NCBI GenBank assembly: GCA_009746045.1
Contig: RPFO01002176.1
Location: forward strand, 113,501-177,500
Reading direction: 5' to 3'
From: Mesostigma viride
Taxonomy: Eukaryota; Streptophyta; Mesostigmatophyceae; Mesostigmatales; Mesostigmataceae
Length of the DNA stretch: 64,000 nt
Shown: in pieces, positions 46,201 to 57,645 of the stretch
Layout: each line of letters starts with the position of its first letter
Numbering within the stretch: the stretch's first letter is position 1
The notes under the pieces: generated by a model
Told to the model about the DNA's origin: nothing
Databases searched by the model: none
The model's input: only the letters and a program-made list of their open reading frames with translations
Translations under genes and position numbers: made by a program

Positions 46201-47035
46201 ATGGCCCAGGGTCCTATGGCTTGGCATGGCAACCGCCCAAGCGTTGTAGTGACATTATAGTGACCAATGGGTCTAGTACAGCATACTAGAGCTTCGTGAG
46301 GCAACCCCCTTTCTTGGTTCGATTGCGAGACTGTTGTCGAGACTCCAGCGTTCAAGCGAATGGCCACTGTATCGTTCAACTGACGTACTAAATCGTCCCT
46401 TCAAAATCGAACACACTGCAATCATGGGAACACCGATCTCTTGAGCTTGATGCATCCGAGCCCTCAGACACGCCCCATCCCAAGCCCAGCCATGCAGAAT
46501 TCAGGTGAAGGCGCCGCAGCTATTTGGGTTCTCCATCGTTTGACAGTGCATCGAGCCAACAATCACGCCACAGGAAATATCCAGCCATGCACACCACGAT
46601 CAATATTAAGAACATGCTGCGGTTTCTGATTCTGAGGCAGCAACAACAAGGAAAGTCAACAGCGAAGAACACCCTCCCAACGCCACGTAACCATCATCCT
46701 GTGATACCAAAGACACGGCCATATAGGAGGGGTTAGGAATAGGGAGAGGTCAGCACACAGTGACATACAGCCTCCAGCTGCTGTAAGCTTTACGAACAGC
46801 TTCAACCATTGCGCTTCACTGTTGCTATGATGTCAAGAAACAGGCATTCGCGAGGATGAGAAAGGGAAGGGAAGAGGAGAGGAAGGTTTGGAGGGGGGGG
46901 GGGGGGAGGGAAAAAGGACCGGTTTGTGCATACCTGGGCGCGATGGTCTTTTCGGATGGATTCGCAAAGCGTGATAGCTCGAGAGAGAGCCTGCCGGGAT
47001 CCAGCTAACAGAGATCGCGCCAACGACTGCGCCAT
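37274..47035 (-). CDS. MMAA: MMAA/MeaB-type G-protein chaperone of methylmalonyl-CoA mutase, 8 exons
   Basis: Exons (minus): 47035-46934, 45062-44936, 44343-44234, 42641-42540, 41164-41029, 39428-39292, 38670-38507, 37397-37274. All junctions are GT-AG and phases close exactly to 333 codons plus stop, a normal MeaB length. Features: [14 protein letters not shown] (about 13-26); Walker [10 protein letters not shown] (65-73); AVLAVDPSS (90-98); [23 protein letters not shown] (123-134); ETVGVGQSE (157-165); HKAD (204-207), in the place of the NKxD/TKxD base-recognition motif; C-terminal dimerisation-type helices. It is a GTPase that loads and protects the B12 cofactor of methylmalonyl-CoA mutase, normally mitochondrial. 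The ATG at 47035 follows an in-frame stop. A splice acceptor just before it leaves room for an upstream targeting exon. Confidence 0.94.
37533..37723. repeat. (CCCA)n microsatellite
   Basis: About 190 bp in the last MMAA intron. It reads G-rich, (GGGT)n, on the sense strand and is one of the few arrays in that orientation. Confidence 0.95.
38246..38320. repeat. 14-bp tandem repeat, about 5 copies
   Basis: Unit GGATGCCAGCAGTC in the last MMAA intron. This is a minisatellite; there are no unique spacers. Confidence 0.92.
39665..40062. repeat. (GGGT)n microsatellite
   Basis: About 400 bp with single interruptions near 39841, 39870 and 39880, in the MMAA intron between exons 41029 and 39428. 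It is (ACCC)n in the transcript. A G run of about 30 follows at 40102-40132. Confidence 0.95.
40296..40831. mobile_element. MITE-like inverted-repeat element in an MMAA intron
   Basis: The ends GGAGAGTCAGTGCTTCTACT and GGAGAGCCCAGTGCTTCTAC (right end read in reverse complement) are imperfect inverted repeats. The interior has no ORF but carries about ten copies, in both orientations, of a TTCGTCAAC / GTTTGACGAA motif and a GC-rich centre (GGCGCGGCG repeats). No clear target duplication, so the superfamily is open. Confidence 0.75.
41391..41566 (-). repeat. Dispersed repeat, copy A (retroposon-like with AT-rich tail)
   Basis: Shares TAACATGCCTCCGTTGGGAG, GGACATATTCCTTG-like, TAACTCTAAGCTA, ATCTAGTCTAGAAAA and GCGCCCCTTCCGCTTGG-like blocks in the same order with 58541-58721. 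Read on the minus strand, it ends in an (AATTT)n tail, as some non-LTR retrotransposons and SINEs do. Confidence 0.75.
43316..43630. repeat. 64-bp tandem repeat, about 5 copies
   Basis: Units start at 43316, 43380, 43444, 43508 and 43572 (GTAGAAAACAGATATCACGT...). They contain several ATATCACG motifs and lie in the MMAA intron between exons 44234 and 42641. There are no unique spacers, so this is not a CRISPR. Confidence 0.95.
44396..44500. repeat. About 33-bp tandem repeat, 3 copies
   Basis: Unit GGCTGCGCAGTCAGGACTTT plus GCCCAAGTTTACT, about 50 bases upstream of MMAA exon 44343-44234 on the sense strand. Confidence 0.92.
45198..45699. mobile_element. hAT-like MITE with 8-bp target duplication
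   Basis: CAAGCAGG at 45190-45197 is repeated exactly at 45700-45707. The inverted ends are TAGGGTTGGGTCGGTT and TAGGTTTGGGTCGGTT (right end reverse complemented). The 502-bp body has no ORF and is packed with GGTAACCGGTACC-type palindromes and a 27-bp triplicate (ACCGAGGGGTCGGTTACCGG). An 8-bp duplication and TAGGG ends fit the hAT superfamily. It lies in the first MMAA intron. Confidence 0.85.
46078..46175. repeat. 41-bp tandem repeat, about 2.5 copies
   Basis: Unit CCGTAGATAACTCCCCCCAC plus ACCAACACACCATCCCTCCTG, in the first MMAA intron. Confidence 0.85.
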
Positions 47036-48273
47036 GTAGACTACCCGCAAGTTGGACCGTTTTCCTGCGAGTCAAGCAACGCGCCGTTCCTCCGATGCCA
47101 TGCACGCCGCGTGGGGCATGCAAATTCGAATTCCACAAGAATCGTAGACAGTAACCCTTGAACATTTATCCCATATCGAGAACTATCTGTATCACCTTTC
47201 GGCTACGATATCGCCATTTAGGTGCGTCTTGTTATCTGATAGCGATCGACAGCAGCTGCATCGGCTGTGCCGGATGCAGGCCGAAGTCTTCAAGGTTTAA
47301 CTCTCCAGCATGGCTTACGTTACTCCAACCAAGAAGTGATGAGCAAGCCGGTCAGAGGGTGCTGGAAACGCTTCCCATGCTTTTTGTCTACGTACCCGAG
47401 GCTAGGACGTTTGCAGTTTGAAATTGCCTTGGCAATAAACATGCTCGCGGACAGGTCACGGACTGCAGGACGTCCCGACTCCCGAGCTGGTAAATAATTG
47501 CCAATCATCCTTTGCACGCCTACAGCGCGAAGGCAAGCCTTTCAGGAAGATCCCAACACTTGGAAGTTGTAAGTGCCACGTGGCACCAACGGCTGGAAAG
47601 ACGACAGTAGCCAGCATCGCGGTCGTGGGTGACGGACATTGGCGGGATTTGCGAACACGGCGTCAGGCACTGGACTAGACTGGACTACAATTATGGGCGA
47701 GCCTGTGCACTGGGTGCAGGACTGCAGAGCCAAAGCAATGGCGGTTGGCAAGAGAAGCACGTATTACTGCTGGTAGCTTGGACAGGCAGCATTCATTGCA
47801 TTCGTCATCTTGTAAGACATCTCGTCTCGTCTTTTTCACCCTTCAGACATGACGTCGCTACGTCTAACGGGCGGAGCAGCCAATGCTGTGGTGTCACTCC
47901 CTCAACGGCGATCGGCACGACTTGCCGCTCGCACCATACTGGGTGAGTGCCAGAGGTATTGCTGACCCTAAGGACGGCGGAATTCGCATTGCCCATGCAT
48001 CGTGTTTAGCTGACGGTGCTCTCATGGCTAGCAGTACCCGCAACAGATATATCTGCTTTGGGAGCGCGTGCGTCCTTGATGAGCAGGATTAAGAAATTTC
48101 ATGTGCATGAGTTGTGTTCTATCCGAAGTCGCCCGATCTGGCTATAGTTAAAACCAGGTTGTGAATAAATTTCTCAAATGCACGCAACGCAGTCCCGTTA
48201 GTTTGTCAATCACGATCACGAGCTTCCTAGGCCTAGTCATCAACGCCATTTCGTGGTCTCAAACTGCGTTGGT
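47036..48273. promoter_or_regulatory. Divergent intergenic region between MMAA and RNase HII
   Basis: The two start codons are 1.2 kb apart and point away from each other, so this stretch should hold both promoters and any 5' UTR or leader exons. I see no distinct TATA box or gene inside it. Confidence 0.5.
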
Positions 48274-51200
48274 ATGAACCCGCGTTTGCATCGACCTGCG
48301 TGCATCGACCTGCGCATGCACCGCTTTGTGGCAACCTGGCGATATTCGACAGAAGCGGTTCCTGTCGTTACGCGCACCTTCGCGGAGGACGGACAAGCTC
48401 AGCAGCGCAACGAGCCACCCAAAAGCCGCAAACCAGCGAAAGTCGTTCGCAAGGAGACAGGGATCCCAGCCGATGCTGTCGACGAGATAGTCAGTCAGGC
48501 ACCAGCGGCTAAAGTACCTCGATCAACCAAGGCGAAGGCCTTCCCGACTCGCGGCCTTGAGGTCCGTTCTGGTGTCATATTGTTCAATATGTCTGCTGCC
48601 AAACTTTCTCAGTGCAATCAAGGTATTTAGAACCACGCTGCCAAACCTTGACAGTGTTTCCTGTAGTGTCACGCAGCCAGAACTCCTTCAAAACAGTAAA
48701 GATTTTACGCTGCCAAACTCGTACAGTGCAGTAAAGCTGACGTTTGCACAGAGTGTTGACCACAGTGATGCCTGTCATTACCCAGTGCTAGGGTGTCAGC
48801 AAAATAGTTCACATAATTGCTTGTCCCCACAACCCAATCGCGAGCTCTTGCTTTTCTGGAGCCGGTGCATGCATGCCAACTGCGCACGTGACGTGCACCA
48901 AAGAACAACACTCCTGCTGGCCGTCACCGCCAGCTGTACGTTTGTCCCTCCTTTTGTGATGCGTGACTTGGCAGCGGTTACAGCGTGTCTCCTTCTTTGT
49001 CTCCTTGCCTCTTCTAGAATCGGCCCGTCCAACCCCCTGTGGGAAGGGGTGCCTGTCGCAAAGCCTAGTTTCTCGTAATGCTATTTCACGTAATGCTCTT
49101 CCACGGAGTGCTCAGAGTGTGAGCACCTAAATGCATGCCTATTTCCTGCACGTGTGTGGTGGATAGTAATGTACCACTCATTGTCCCAAGGAGATACTAC
49201 CAATGGTGCTATCTCCTGCACAGGTATGTGGATAGTATGTAGTGCTAAGGTTCCCACGGAGATACTACCAATGGTGCTATCTCCTGCACAGGTATGTGGA
49301 TAGTATGTAGTGCTAAGGTTCCCAAGGAGATACTACCAATGGTGCTGGCAAGCATGACTTGACGGTGGTTAGTGTGCGTGTGGTCATGGTGGTCTTGTTT
49401 GGCCGATTGCGTGATGCCCTGAGTGTGTGTATGTACTTGCGTGCCCATCTCCTGCATGTGCATGGCAAACCTTGGTGGGAACCCACAGGAGAAAATGTGG
49501 GGCATGGGTTATAAATACGTGGTGGGCGTGGACGAGGCAGGGCGGGGCCCCCTTGCTGGCCCCGTGGTGGCTGCCGCATGCATACTCCCCCGCGACCTGG
49601 ACATCCCAGGCAGGTGGCGCCATCCTTGATGCATGTGTCCATAGATAACGGACCCTGTGAATGGTTTTCATAAACCAAACATGGTTTTCATTAATCAAGT
49701 GGCATTGTCATTTGAACTTGATGGCTTCCATGGTATGGCTGTAGTGAACCTGATGGGTGCCTACAGTGAACCTGATGCGTGGCCTAAAGAGCACATTATG
49801 CATGGCTGTGGTAGACCCGGTGCATGGTTTCATGGGTTTCATGGACCAGGCAAGTGCATTGTCATTTGCACTTGATGGTTCTAGTGGCGCTTCTATTGCG
49901 AACCTGATGGGTGCCTATAGTGAACCTGGTGCGTGGCTATAGAGAGCACAATATGCATGGCTGTAGTAGACCCGGTGCATAGGTACAGCTGCTTACTATG
50001 CATCCCTGCAGCTGACGCATGGGCAGAACAGGGATGTGTACAGCCTGTAGTTCCACAATCCGTAGCTGCACAATCCTTAGCCTTTCATGTGGCTGCTACC
50101 AGACGTTGATCTGTTTTGTCTCCATCTAGTAATTTGCATCTTGTATTGAATGGCTTGCTATTTGTTATGTATTAATCATACCATTATGGTAATATCAGAC
50201 AACTGGTTGTACCTTTCTGGAAACAGCTGGGGGGCGGGGGGCGTAGGAGGGGGAGGTCAGATAGCTAGGTATGGTGTGGGGTTGAATTTTGAAGTTTAGC
50301 ATTAGCTATGATTAAATTTTTACGCACTGATCATATGCTGCCAAGTGTGCTTGTGGACTGCTTGTAGACTGCCTGTAGACTGCTTGTAGACTGCTTGTAG
50401 GCTGCTTGTAGACTGCTTGTAGACTGCTTGTAGACTGCTTGTAGGCTGCTTGTAGACTGCTTGTAGACTGCTTGTAGACTGCTTGTAGACTGCTTGTAGG
50501 CTGCTTGTAGGCTGCTTGTAGACTGCTTGTAGGCTTTCCCTGCGCACAGCTGCGTGGTGCTTTGGGTTGTTTTCATGATGGGCTTTTCTTTCTTTCGCAT
50601 TGAGTGATGCATTTGTTTGATGGTGCATGAGTGGATGTTTTCATTAAGTAATATCGTTGACGAGATAGTCCTGTACCTTAAGTCGTACTACAAGTTTGGA
50701 ATCCAAACACAACTCCGGCCCCAACTCACCCGGCCGTTCAATCTCCTGCCCCGCTGCCTTCTAACCCTCATTGCAGCCACCAAACAACAGCAATCCTTCA
50801 CTCCTTAGCTTTTTTTTCTTATAATGAAATCAAGACATGACTTGCCCACTCGGCAGCCATCGACGACAGCAAGGCGATGAGCGCCCGATCCCTCGCCCCC
50901 TCCAAGTCTGATATCAAGTTCAAGACGTTTGTGTGGCCCCATCTGCAGCCATCAACGACAGCAAGAAAATGAGCAAGAAAGACCGCGATGAGGTGTACGC
51001 GCTGCTGGCGTCCACGCCCGAGGTTCACTACGCGGTGAGTACGTGACGTAAACAAGCCACTCCACCTTGGTCATGGGCCCGGCAGGTGCACTTGGCGGTG
51101 AGTAACCACTGCACCTTGGCTTTGTTCAGCCGGTCAAGTGCTGGGTGTAGCTCGCGGTGAGCTACGGTCGCAATGAAGTAGAGACTTGAAATCACACGCA

Positions 51201-54200
51201 AGCGACATGCTCACGTGGTGGGTGAGCTATGGGGTGCGTCACCGCCCCACCTCGTTTATGAGGCCTGCAGGTGCTCTATGCGGTAGCAGCTTTTGCAGTA
51301 AGCTGCTATATGGACGTACGAGAAAGGCTTGGATAGCAATAACACAGGATGTAAGGTACTTTGTAGTGGTACTTTCTTGCAACTTACATTGTTATGCGGT
51401 GGGCGAGCTGCGTGGTGAGCACGCGACACGAGCGTGAGTTTGAGTTGGTATGCCTGGCGGGTGCAGCAGATGGGTGCGCTAGTATTGAATGACACTTATG
51501 ACTGGAGTAAAGTGAGCCGCATGCCAATGTGGTGGGCGTACGAGGCAGCGTTGTCATCATGCATGGTGTGTGTGCATGGCCGGCAGGTCTGCTGCGTGGA
51601 TGCAGCATCATCACACTCATGCGCATTGCTGAGGAGGCATGTCACTGTCATGCACGAGTGGCGCCGTGAAGGGCAGCGCTTGTCATCGTCATGCCGACCG
51701 CTAAGGGGGCCTGTCACAGTGGCGCAGGTGGGGTATCTCGAACGGCAGCGTTGGGAGGGGCACTGCACGAACCCAGGTTCAAATGAGAAACGACCGTAAT
51801 GGCGCCACGGTAGAGCAACATGTTTAGAGATATCAATTACAATTGGGGAGGCGTGTTGCGTGGTGACATAGCATAGCGCTGACATGAGCTTTTTTCATGT
51901 CCCGTGGTGGCATAGGCACAGCAGCGTAGCGTGGATAACAACTTCACCCCCCCTCACCTGAGCCTACCTCACTCATTGTGCCTCCCCTCACTGGAACCTA
52001 GTAGCGTGGTCCTGAAGAGGAACTTTTTTGTGCCGGTCACGTCATGTGGCACCATCCACTGCCCGTCTACGTGAATCATCTGGCTTGTCTTCTCGCCCCC
52101 TTCCAGGTGCACATCGTGGAGTCCACCGTGATCGATGAGATCAACATCCTGCAGGTGAGTGGGTGGCAGGGGAAGCCGCAGGGCAGAGGGAGACATGAGA
52201 GAGTCTGCAGGGAATTTGGGGGGAAGTGGCTGGAAAGTCTGGGCTGAAATGTCCATCCTTGAGTGTCTACCCGCGACCGGGATGCCGACAGCCGCGTGCT
52301 GCCATGGAGATGCACGAGACATGTTGGCTATCCTCTGCACGGCTGTTGAGGAGAACCGTCTGGAGGGTCATCCTATTGATAAGCTCATTGGGGTTTAAGT
52401 GAGATGCTTGACAGCTATGTGGACCGAGACCTAGGTGGGCATGTGCGACCCAAGCGTAAATGACCTGGGGGGTGAGCGTCTCTAACAGCTGGGGACCTGT
52501 CACGCATACGGAGAAAGGAGGAAGGACCGCCCCTGACCGTGCACAGGAAAATCACTATAGAAACCACTATAGAAATCACTATAGAACCACTATAGAATCA
52601 CTATAGAGTGTTTGCATCCTGTCCCTTTCTTCTCACAACTCTGATGATTAGGACAAAGGGACCCTACCCCTTTGCAGAAGCCTGGGCCTCGCCCTCGCCC
52701 TCGCCCTCGCCCTCGCCCTCGCCCTCGCCCTCGCCCTCGCCCTCGCCCTCGCCCTCGCCCTCGCCCTCGCCCTCGCCCTCGCCCTCGCCCTCGCCCTCGC
52801 CCTCGCCCTCGCCCTCGCCCTCGCCCTCGCCCTCGCCCTCGCCCTCGCCCTCGCCCTCGCCCTCGCCCTCGCCCTCGCCCTATCTGGCGTGCTTCTCAAT
52901 CTTCTACGCAAGGTGGCCTTTGTTGAACCCAATTGCATGAGTTGAGCCCAATGCGGCGCAGGTGCATTGCAGGTGGTCTAGAATCCGTGCTCGGGCGAGC
53001 TCGGGTGTAATACTTGCACCCTTGCCATTCGTATTCTCGCAGATTTTTTTCGGGTCACTAGATCACCCGTTTGTGCGGCCGCAATGCTTTTCATGCCAGG
53101 AGCTTGTCTGCTCACCTTCGGACATGATTCATCCACTGCAATTTCGCCACGTCGTGCCTAACCGACTTCTTCCTCGGGTTGGAAGGCACTGAGGTGTCTG
53201 GAAGCACAAGGTGCTTGAGAGTCTCTGCGGGGAGCGGTCACACAGCTTGTATAGCACTTGCATGCAGGAGACCGGAGATGTCCTTTTTTAAAATGCCAAT
53301 GCCCTGCGAATGATACATTTAATGAAGTGTAACCGCTGTCTACGGTTGTGCCATTACTATGGCATGTTCCACCAATGTCAACCATGCCCCTGGCATAAAA
53401 AACACGTCCAGGCTACCCTGAAGGCCATGGAGGGCGCCACGTCATCGCTCGAGAAGAAGGTGCTAGCGCTTCTCAAAGAGGAGTCTTCACAGCAGGAGGC
53501 TGCGGTGGCTGTGGACAGCAATCAGGAGTCCCTGTTCTACTACCTCGTGGACGGGAACCGGCTGCCAGCGATGCTCAAGCCGACAGTGGCGACAGCTGTG
53601 ATCCAGGTGCGCCGGCAGTCGTACAAAAAATGGACATGCCATTCTTTTTCCTTGAAATCTTTTTCTGGAGACCTTTTCTTTGGAGACTTTATCTAGAGTT
53701 TTTTGCTCTAATGTTTTTCTGGAGTGAGTGGAGTCTTGGGTCTTCAGTTTTTACTGGTCCCACATGGGTGCCTGTGGGGCATGGAGAAGAGATCGGTGGT
53801 TCATGCGATCACTGGCCCACCTTGGCGAGCGAGGGAAGCAAGGTTGCATCGAGGTTGGGTGTGCCGTGGCAGCTGGCAGCTGGGTCTGGTGGGTGACAAC
53901 AGACCATCCCACAGTTCTTTGCCGGCTGGGATGCTCAAGGATGAAGACAGCACACCGTCATCTGGTGACCAAAGCAGGCCGGCTAGAAGCTTCTTGTGCG
54001 GCATTCAGGCTGTTTGGAGGGAATGCTTCTAATAGAATGATTCAGATCACCATGGCGTTGATAGGTCACACCAGCTAGGCCCTTGTTGCCTATTCTATAC
54101 TGGCGTATAGAAAGTCAGGATGTATGGAGGGTGCCCACCAGGCCTAAATATAAAGGGCTGATGGTTGGGGTCCATGGCAAGTCAGACTAGAGGTGACCCA

Positions 54201-56899
54201 AGAAATTTAAGATAAATAGCTCAAAATTGTCATCCGTAGGTCAAGAAGAGGTGTACAGGGCTGAATCTTTCCTGGGCCCACCTTCTTCTCTAATATCCGT
54301 TCACTTTGCTTGGCTGGTGTACCCTACGCTTCGGCCCGCCGCGCTGGCAAGCACGGCCTTCTGAAAATACCCGCACACGAAAAACAAGGTGCAGCAGGCG
54401 ATCTGATGCTCTTGTGCACCAGATGCTTCACGCTGGAAGTGCTGAGAACTGGCTGGGAACGTTGAACGTTGATACGCCACCATCTCTTGCATGAGTAAGC
54501 TAGTTAACCATGGCCGCGCTGATACCAGCAGCTATCCCACCAGCTACCCTACCTACCTACCTACCTACCTACCTACCTACCTACCTACCTACCTACCTAC
54601 CTACCTACCTACCTACCTACCTACCTACCTACCTACCTACCTACCTACCTACCTACCTACCTACCTACCTACCTACCTACCTACCTACCTACCTACCTAC
54701 CTACCTACCTACCTACCTACCTACCTACCTACCTACCTACCTACCTACCTACCTACCTACCTACCTACCTATCTACCTACCTACCTACCTACCTACCTAC
54801 CTACCTACCTACCTACCTACCTACCTACCTACCTACCTACCTACCTACCTACCTACCTACCTACCTACCTACCTACCTACCTACCTACCTACCTACCTAC
54901 CTACCTACCTACCTACCTACCTATCTACCTACCTACCTACCTACCTACCTACCTACCTACCTACCTACCTACCTACCTACCTACCTACCTACCTACCTAC
55001 CTACCTACCTACCTACCTACCTACCTACCTACCTACCTACCTACCTACCTACCTACCTACCTACCTACCTACCTACCTATCTACCTACCTACCTACCTAC
55101 CTACCTACCTACCTACCTACCTACCTACCTACCTACCTACCTACCTACCTACCTACCTACCTACCTACCTACCTACCTACCTACCTACCTACCTACCTAC
55201 CTACCTACCTACCTACCTACCTACCTACCTACCTACCTACCTACCTACCTACCTACTACTCTCTCTCACACACACACACATGCACATTGTGACTGCATGT
55301 CGTTGCGGTGCCAATCACAGGGGGATGGCACATCTACGGCAATCGCCGCCGCTTCGATTGTCGCAAAGGTCACTCGAGATCGCATCATGGAGGAATACGA
55401 TAAGTAAGCCATCCACATAGAAGGAATATGTAATTATATAGACAAGTTAGGAGGAATACGATATATAAGTGAGCCATCCACATAGAAGGAATATATAATT
55501 ATGTAGACAAGTTAACCAGCCAAGCACATGCCATCTTACACTGACATTTCGGTTCTTTACCGAGTTCTCCCTGCCTTTGTACATGGCCCCTACCTTGCCT
55601 TACCCTGCCCTGCCCTGCCCTGCCTCGCCCTGCCCTGCCCTGCCCTGCCCTGCCCTGCCCTGCCCTGCCCTGCCCTGCCCTGCCCTGCCCTGCCCTGCCC
55701 TGCCCTGCCCTGCCCTGCCCTGCCCTGCCCTGCCCTGCCCTGCCCTGCCCTGCCCTGCCCTGCCCTGCCCTGCCCTGCCCTGCCCTGCCCTGCCCTGCCC
55801 TGCCCTGCCCTGCCCTGCCCTGCCCTGCCCTGCCCTGCCCTGCCCTGCCCTGCCCTGCCCTGCCCTGCCCTGTCTCGCCTTGCCTTACCCTGCTGTAGTG
55901 TTCCAGTTTAATCTGGAATGCATCTTCGCTGAAATTTTGGTGATTGCCATTCTTTTTCTTGTTTCCTTTTTTTTTGGTGGGGGGGGGCTATTACTCTCCT
56001 TGTCACCATTGTGATTTTATTGTAAGCACGAATGGTGGCATACTTAGGCTTCAATCTGATGTCATAATTGGAACAGGTTGATGTCATGATGGGAACTGGG
56101 TTATGCTTCTGCTATAATGAGAACAATCCGGTGCGTTGTGACACGGGTCATGCAGTATTCAGAAGTGATAAGGTGATGGCAGCCGCCATGTTTTAAGTTG
56201 TACTTCTTGCAGTTTGATCTGAGAGCGGTTTCTAGCTTCACGCCACCCCACCCCACCCCACCCCACCCTACCCCACCCCACCCCACCCCACCCCACCCCA
56301 CCCCACCCCACCCCACCCCACCCCACCCCACCCCACCCCACCCCACCCCACCCCACCCCACCCCACCCCACCCCACCCCACCCACCCCACCCCACCCCAC
56401 CCCACCCCACCCCACCCCACCCCACCCCACCCCACCCCACCCCACCCCACCCTACCCCACCGTACCCGACCCGACCCGACCCGACCCGACCCTACCCGAC
56501 CCTACCCTACCCTACCCTACCCTACCCTACCCTACCCTACCCTACCCTACCCTACCCTACCCTACCCTACCCTACCCTACCCTACCCTACCCTACCCTAC
56601 CCTACCCTACCCTACCCTACCCTACCCTACCCTACCCTACCCTACCCTACCCTACCCTACCCTACCCTACCCTACCCTACCCTACCCCACCCTACCCTTA
56701 CACGGAAGGGCACTAATTTGATCCCATTTCTGTGCAACGGTTGGATACACGCAGGAAGTGGCCTGAGTATGGCTTTGGCGACCACAAGGGCTACGGTACC
56801 GCAGCACACATGGCAGCCGTACGCAAGCTGGGGCCCTTGGATGTCCACAGGAGGTCATTTGAGCCCATCAAATCCATGGTGGCGGGAAACAAGGGTTGA
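48274..56899 (+). CDS. rnhB: Ribonuclease HII (bacterial-type, probably organellar), 7 exons
   Basis: Exons: 48274-48561, 49489-49609, 50949-51034, 52107-52154, 53412-53606, 55321-55403, 56755-56899; 321 codons plus stop. Catalytic acidic residues are D111 and E112 ([12 protein letters not shown]), D228 (LVDGNRLP) and D248 (GDG at the start of exon 6). [19 protein letters not shown] and [11 protein letters not shown] ... HRRSFEPI are also present. It cleaves the RNA strand of RNA-DNA hybrids and single ribonucleotides in DNA. The first exon is Arg-rich ([14 protein letters not shown]) and resembles a mitochondrial or plastid targeting sequence. All junctions are in phase. Exon 2 needs a GC donor (CAG|GCAGGT), because the nearby GT breaks phase. 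The start is the first ATG of the frame. Confidence 0.93.
49180..49345. repeat. About 73-bp tandem repeat, 2.3 copies
   Basis: Unit GGAGATACTACCAATGGTGC plus ATCTCCTGCACAGGTATGTGG, in the first RNase HII intron. Each copy holds a CAG|GTATGT splice-like sequence. Confidence 0.88.
50345..50535. repeat. 11-bp tandem repeat (GACTGCTTGTA)n
   Basis: About 17 copies with GACT/GGCT variants, in the second RNase HII intron. Confidence 0.95.
50857..50907 (+). pseudogene. Decayed duplicate of RNase HII exon 3
   Basis: A copy 92 bases upstream of exon 3 repeats its 3' splice site and first codons ([10 protein letters not shown] against [10 protein letters not shown]). It loses similarity after about 45 bases, has no usable donor, and its frame hits a stop if read through into exon 3. 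It is best seen as a relic of a local duplication. Confidence 0.65.
52687..52880. repeat. (CCTCGC)n hexanucleotide repeat
   Basis: About 32 copies in the fourth RNase HII intron, C-rich in the transcript. Serine-proline and arginine-alanine frames across it are artefacts. Confidence 0.96.
54549..55256. repeat. (CTAC)n microsatellite
   Basis: About 700 bp with three CTAT variants, in the fifth RNase HII intron. It ends 64 bases before the 3' splice site of exon 55321-55403. Confidence 0.97.
55601..55872. repeat. (CCCTG)n microsatellite
   Basis: About 270 bp near the 5' end of the last RNase HII intron. Confidence 0.97.
56241..56700. repeat. Compound (CACCC)n-(CCCGA)n-(CCCTA)n array
   Basis: Three related pentamers follow one another, with single-base steps between blocks. 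The array ends about 54 bases before the 3' splice site of the last RNase HII exon. Confidence 0.96.
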
Positions 56900-57225
56900 T
56901 GCTCGGCCCAGGGCATCATGGACAACCACCATGCCGCCCGCCCGCTGGGCGGGCTTGCATTTGCCCGGAGCTACTCAAGAGAAGGATGGATGACTAGCTT
57001 GGAACTCTATTTATTGATCGTTGTTGTGGAGTAAAACTCTATATGAACAACTCTCTACATTGATCGCTGTCGTGGAGTAAAACTGTGTGGCATCAGTGAG
57101 GACCCGCCTCAATCATGCTGGGTTCCTGGAGGGAATTAATTCGGATAGGGATCCATAACTCCACAATGGTAAGGCCCCTCTGAGGGGCCTGAGGACTTAC
57201 GTTACGTACATTTACGAGGACATTA

Positions 57226-57645
57226 CCGTAGTGGTCAAGATCACTTTGCGACGAACTACTTTGCGAATCGACCTCGCAAACTGCTTTTCATGGCCTTCAT
57301 TTTGGGTCGCAAAGTTCAAATGTTACCGCGTCGCGCCTGCGCCGTGCCGCACGGCCCCCAGTAGACATGTCATGAAGTACATGGGCTCACCTTCCATGGC
57401 CGCACCGGGCCACTCAGGCCGGGCCGTGCCCGGCCCTATACTATAACTAATCAGACTAATCAGTGCATGATGAATCAAAACACTTGGGTAGGCGAGTACC
57501 TAATCATTCATTTTAAGCTGGGTACCAGCCACTGACCATAAACAAGTCGATGGGCTCGCAAACCTAAAACTTTGCCTTCATTTTGGGTCGCAAACTATAA
57601 ATTTCACCCTGTTTTTGGGTCGCAAAGTGATCTTGACCACTACGG
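57226..57645. mobile_element. Tc1/mariner-like MITE
   Basis: Perfect 27-bp terminal inverted repeats begin CCGTAGTGGTCAAGATCACT and end TTTGCGAC. They are flanked by TA on both sides (57224-57225, 57646-57647). The 420-bp body has no ORF, and the GGGTCGCAAA motif recurs inside. A TA duplication fits the Tc1/mariner superfamily. Confidence 0.88.

Noticed and set aside
50857-50948. Upstream DSK copy as the true exon 3
   Set aside because: It lacks a donor, loses the KDRDEVY continuation and meets a stop if read into exon 3.
56495-56698. (CCCTA)n as an interstitial telomere
   Set aside because: It is a pentamer that grades from CACCC and CCCGA; plant and algal telomeres use TTTAGGG or TTTTAGGG-type units.
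54491-56716. YLPT, PALPC and HPTPP repeat proteins
   Set aside because: Microsatellite translations inside RNase HII introns, open in more than one frame.
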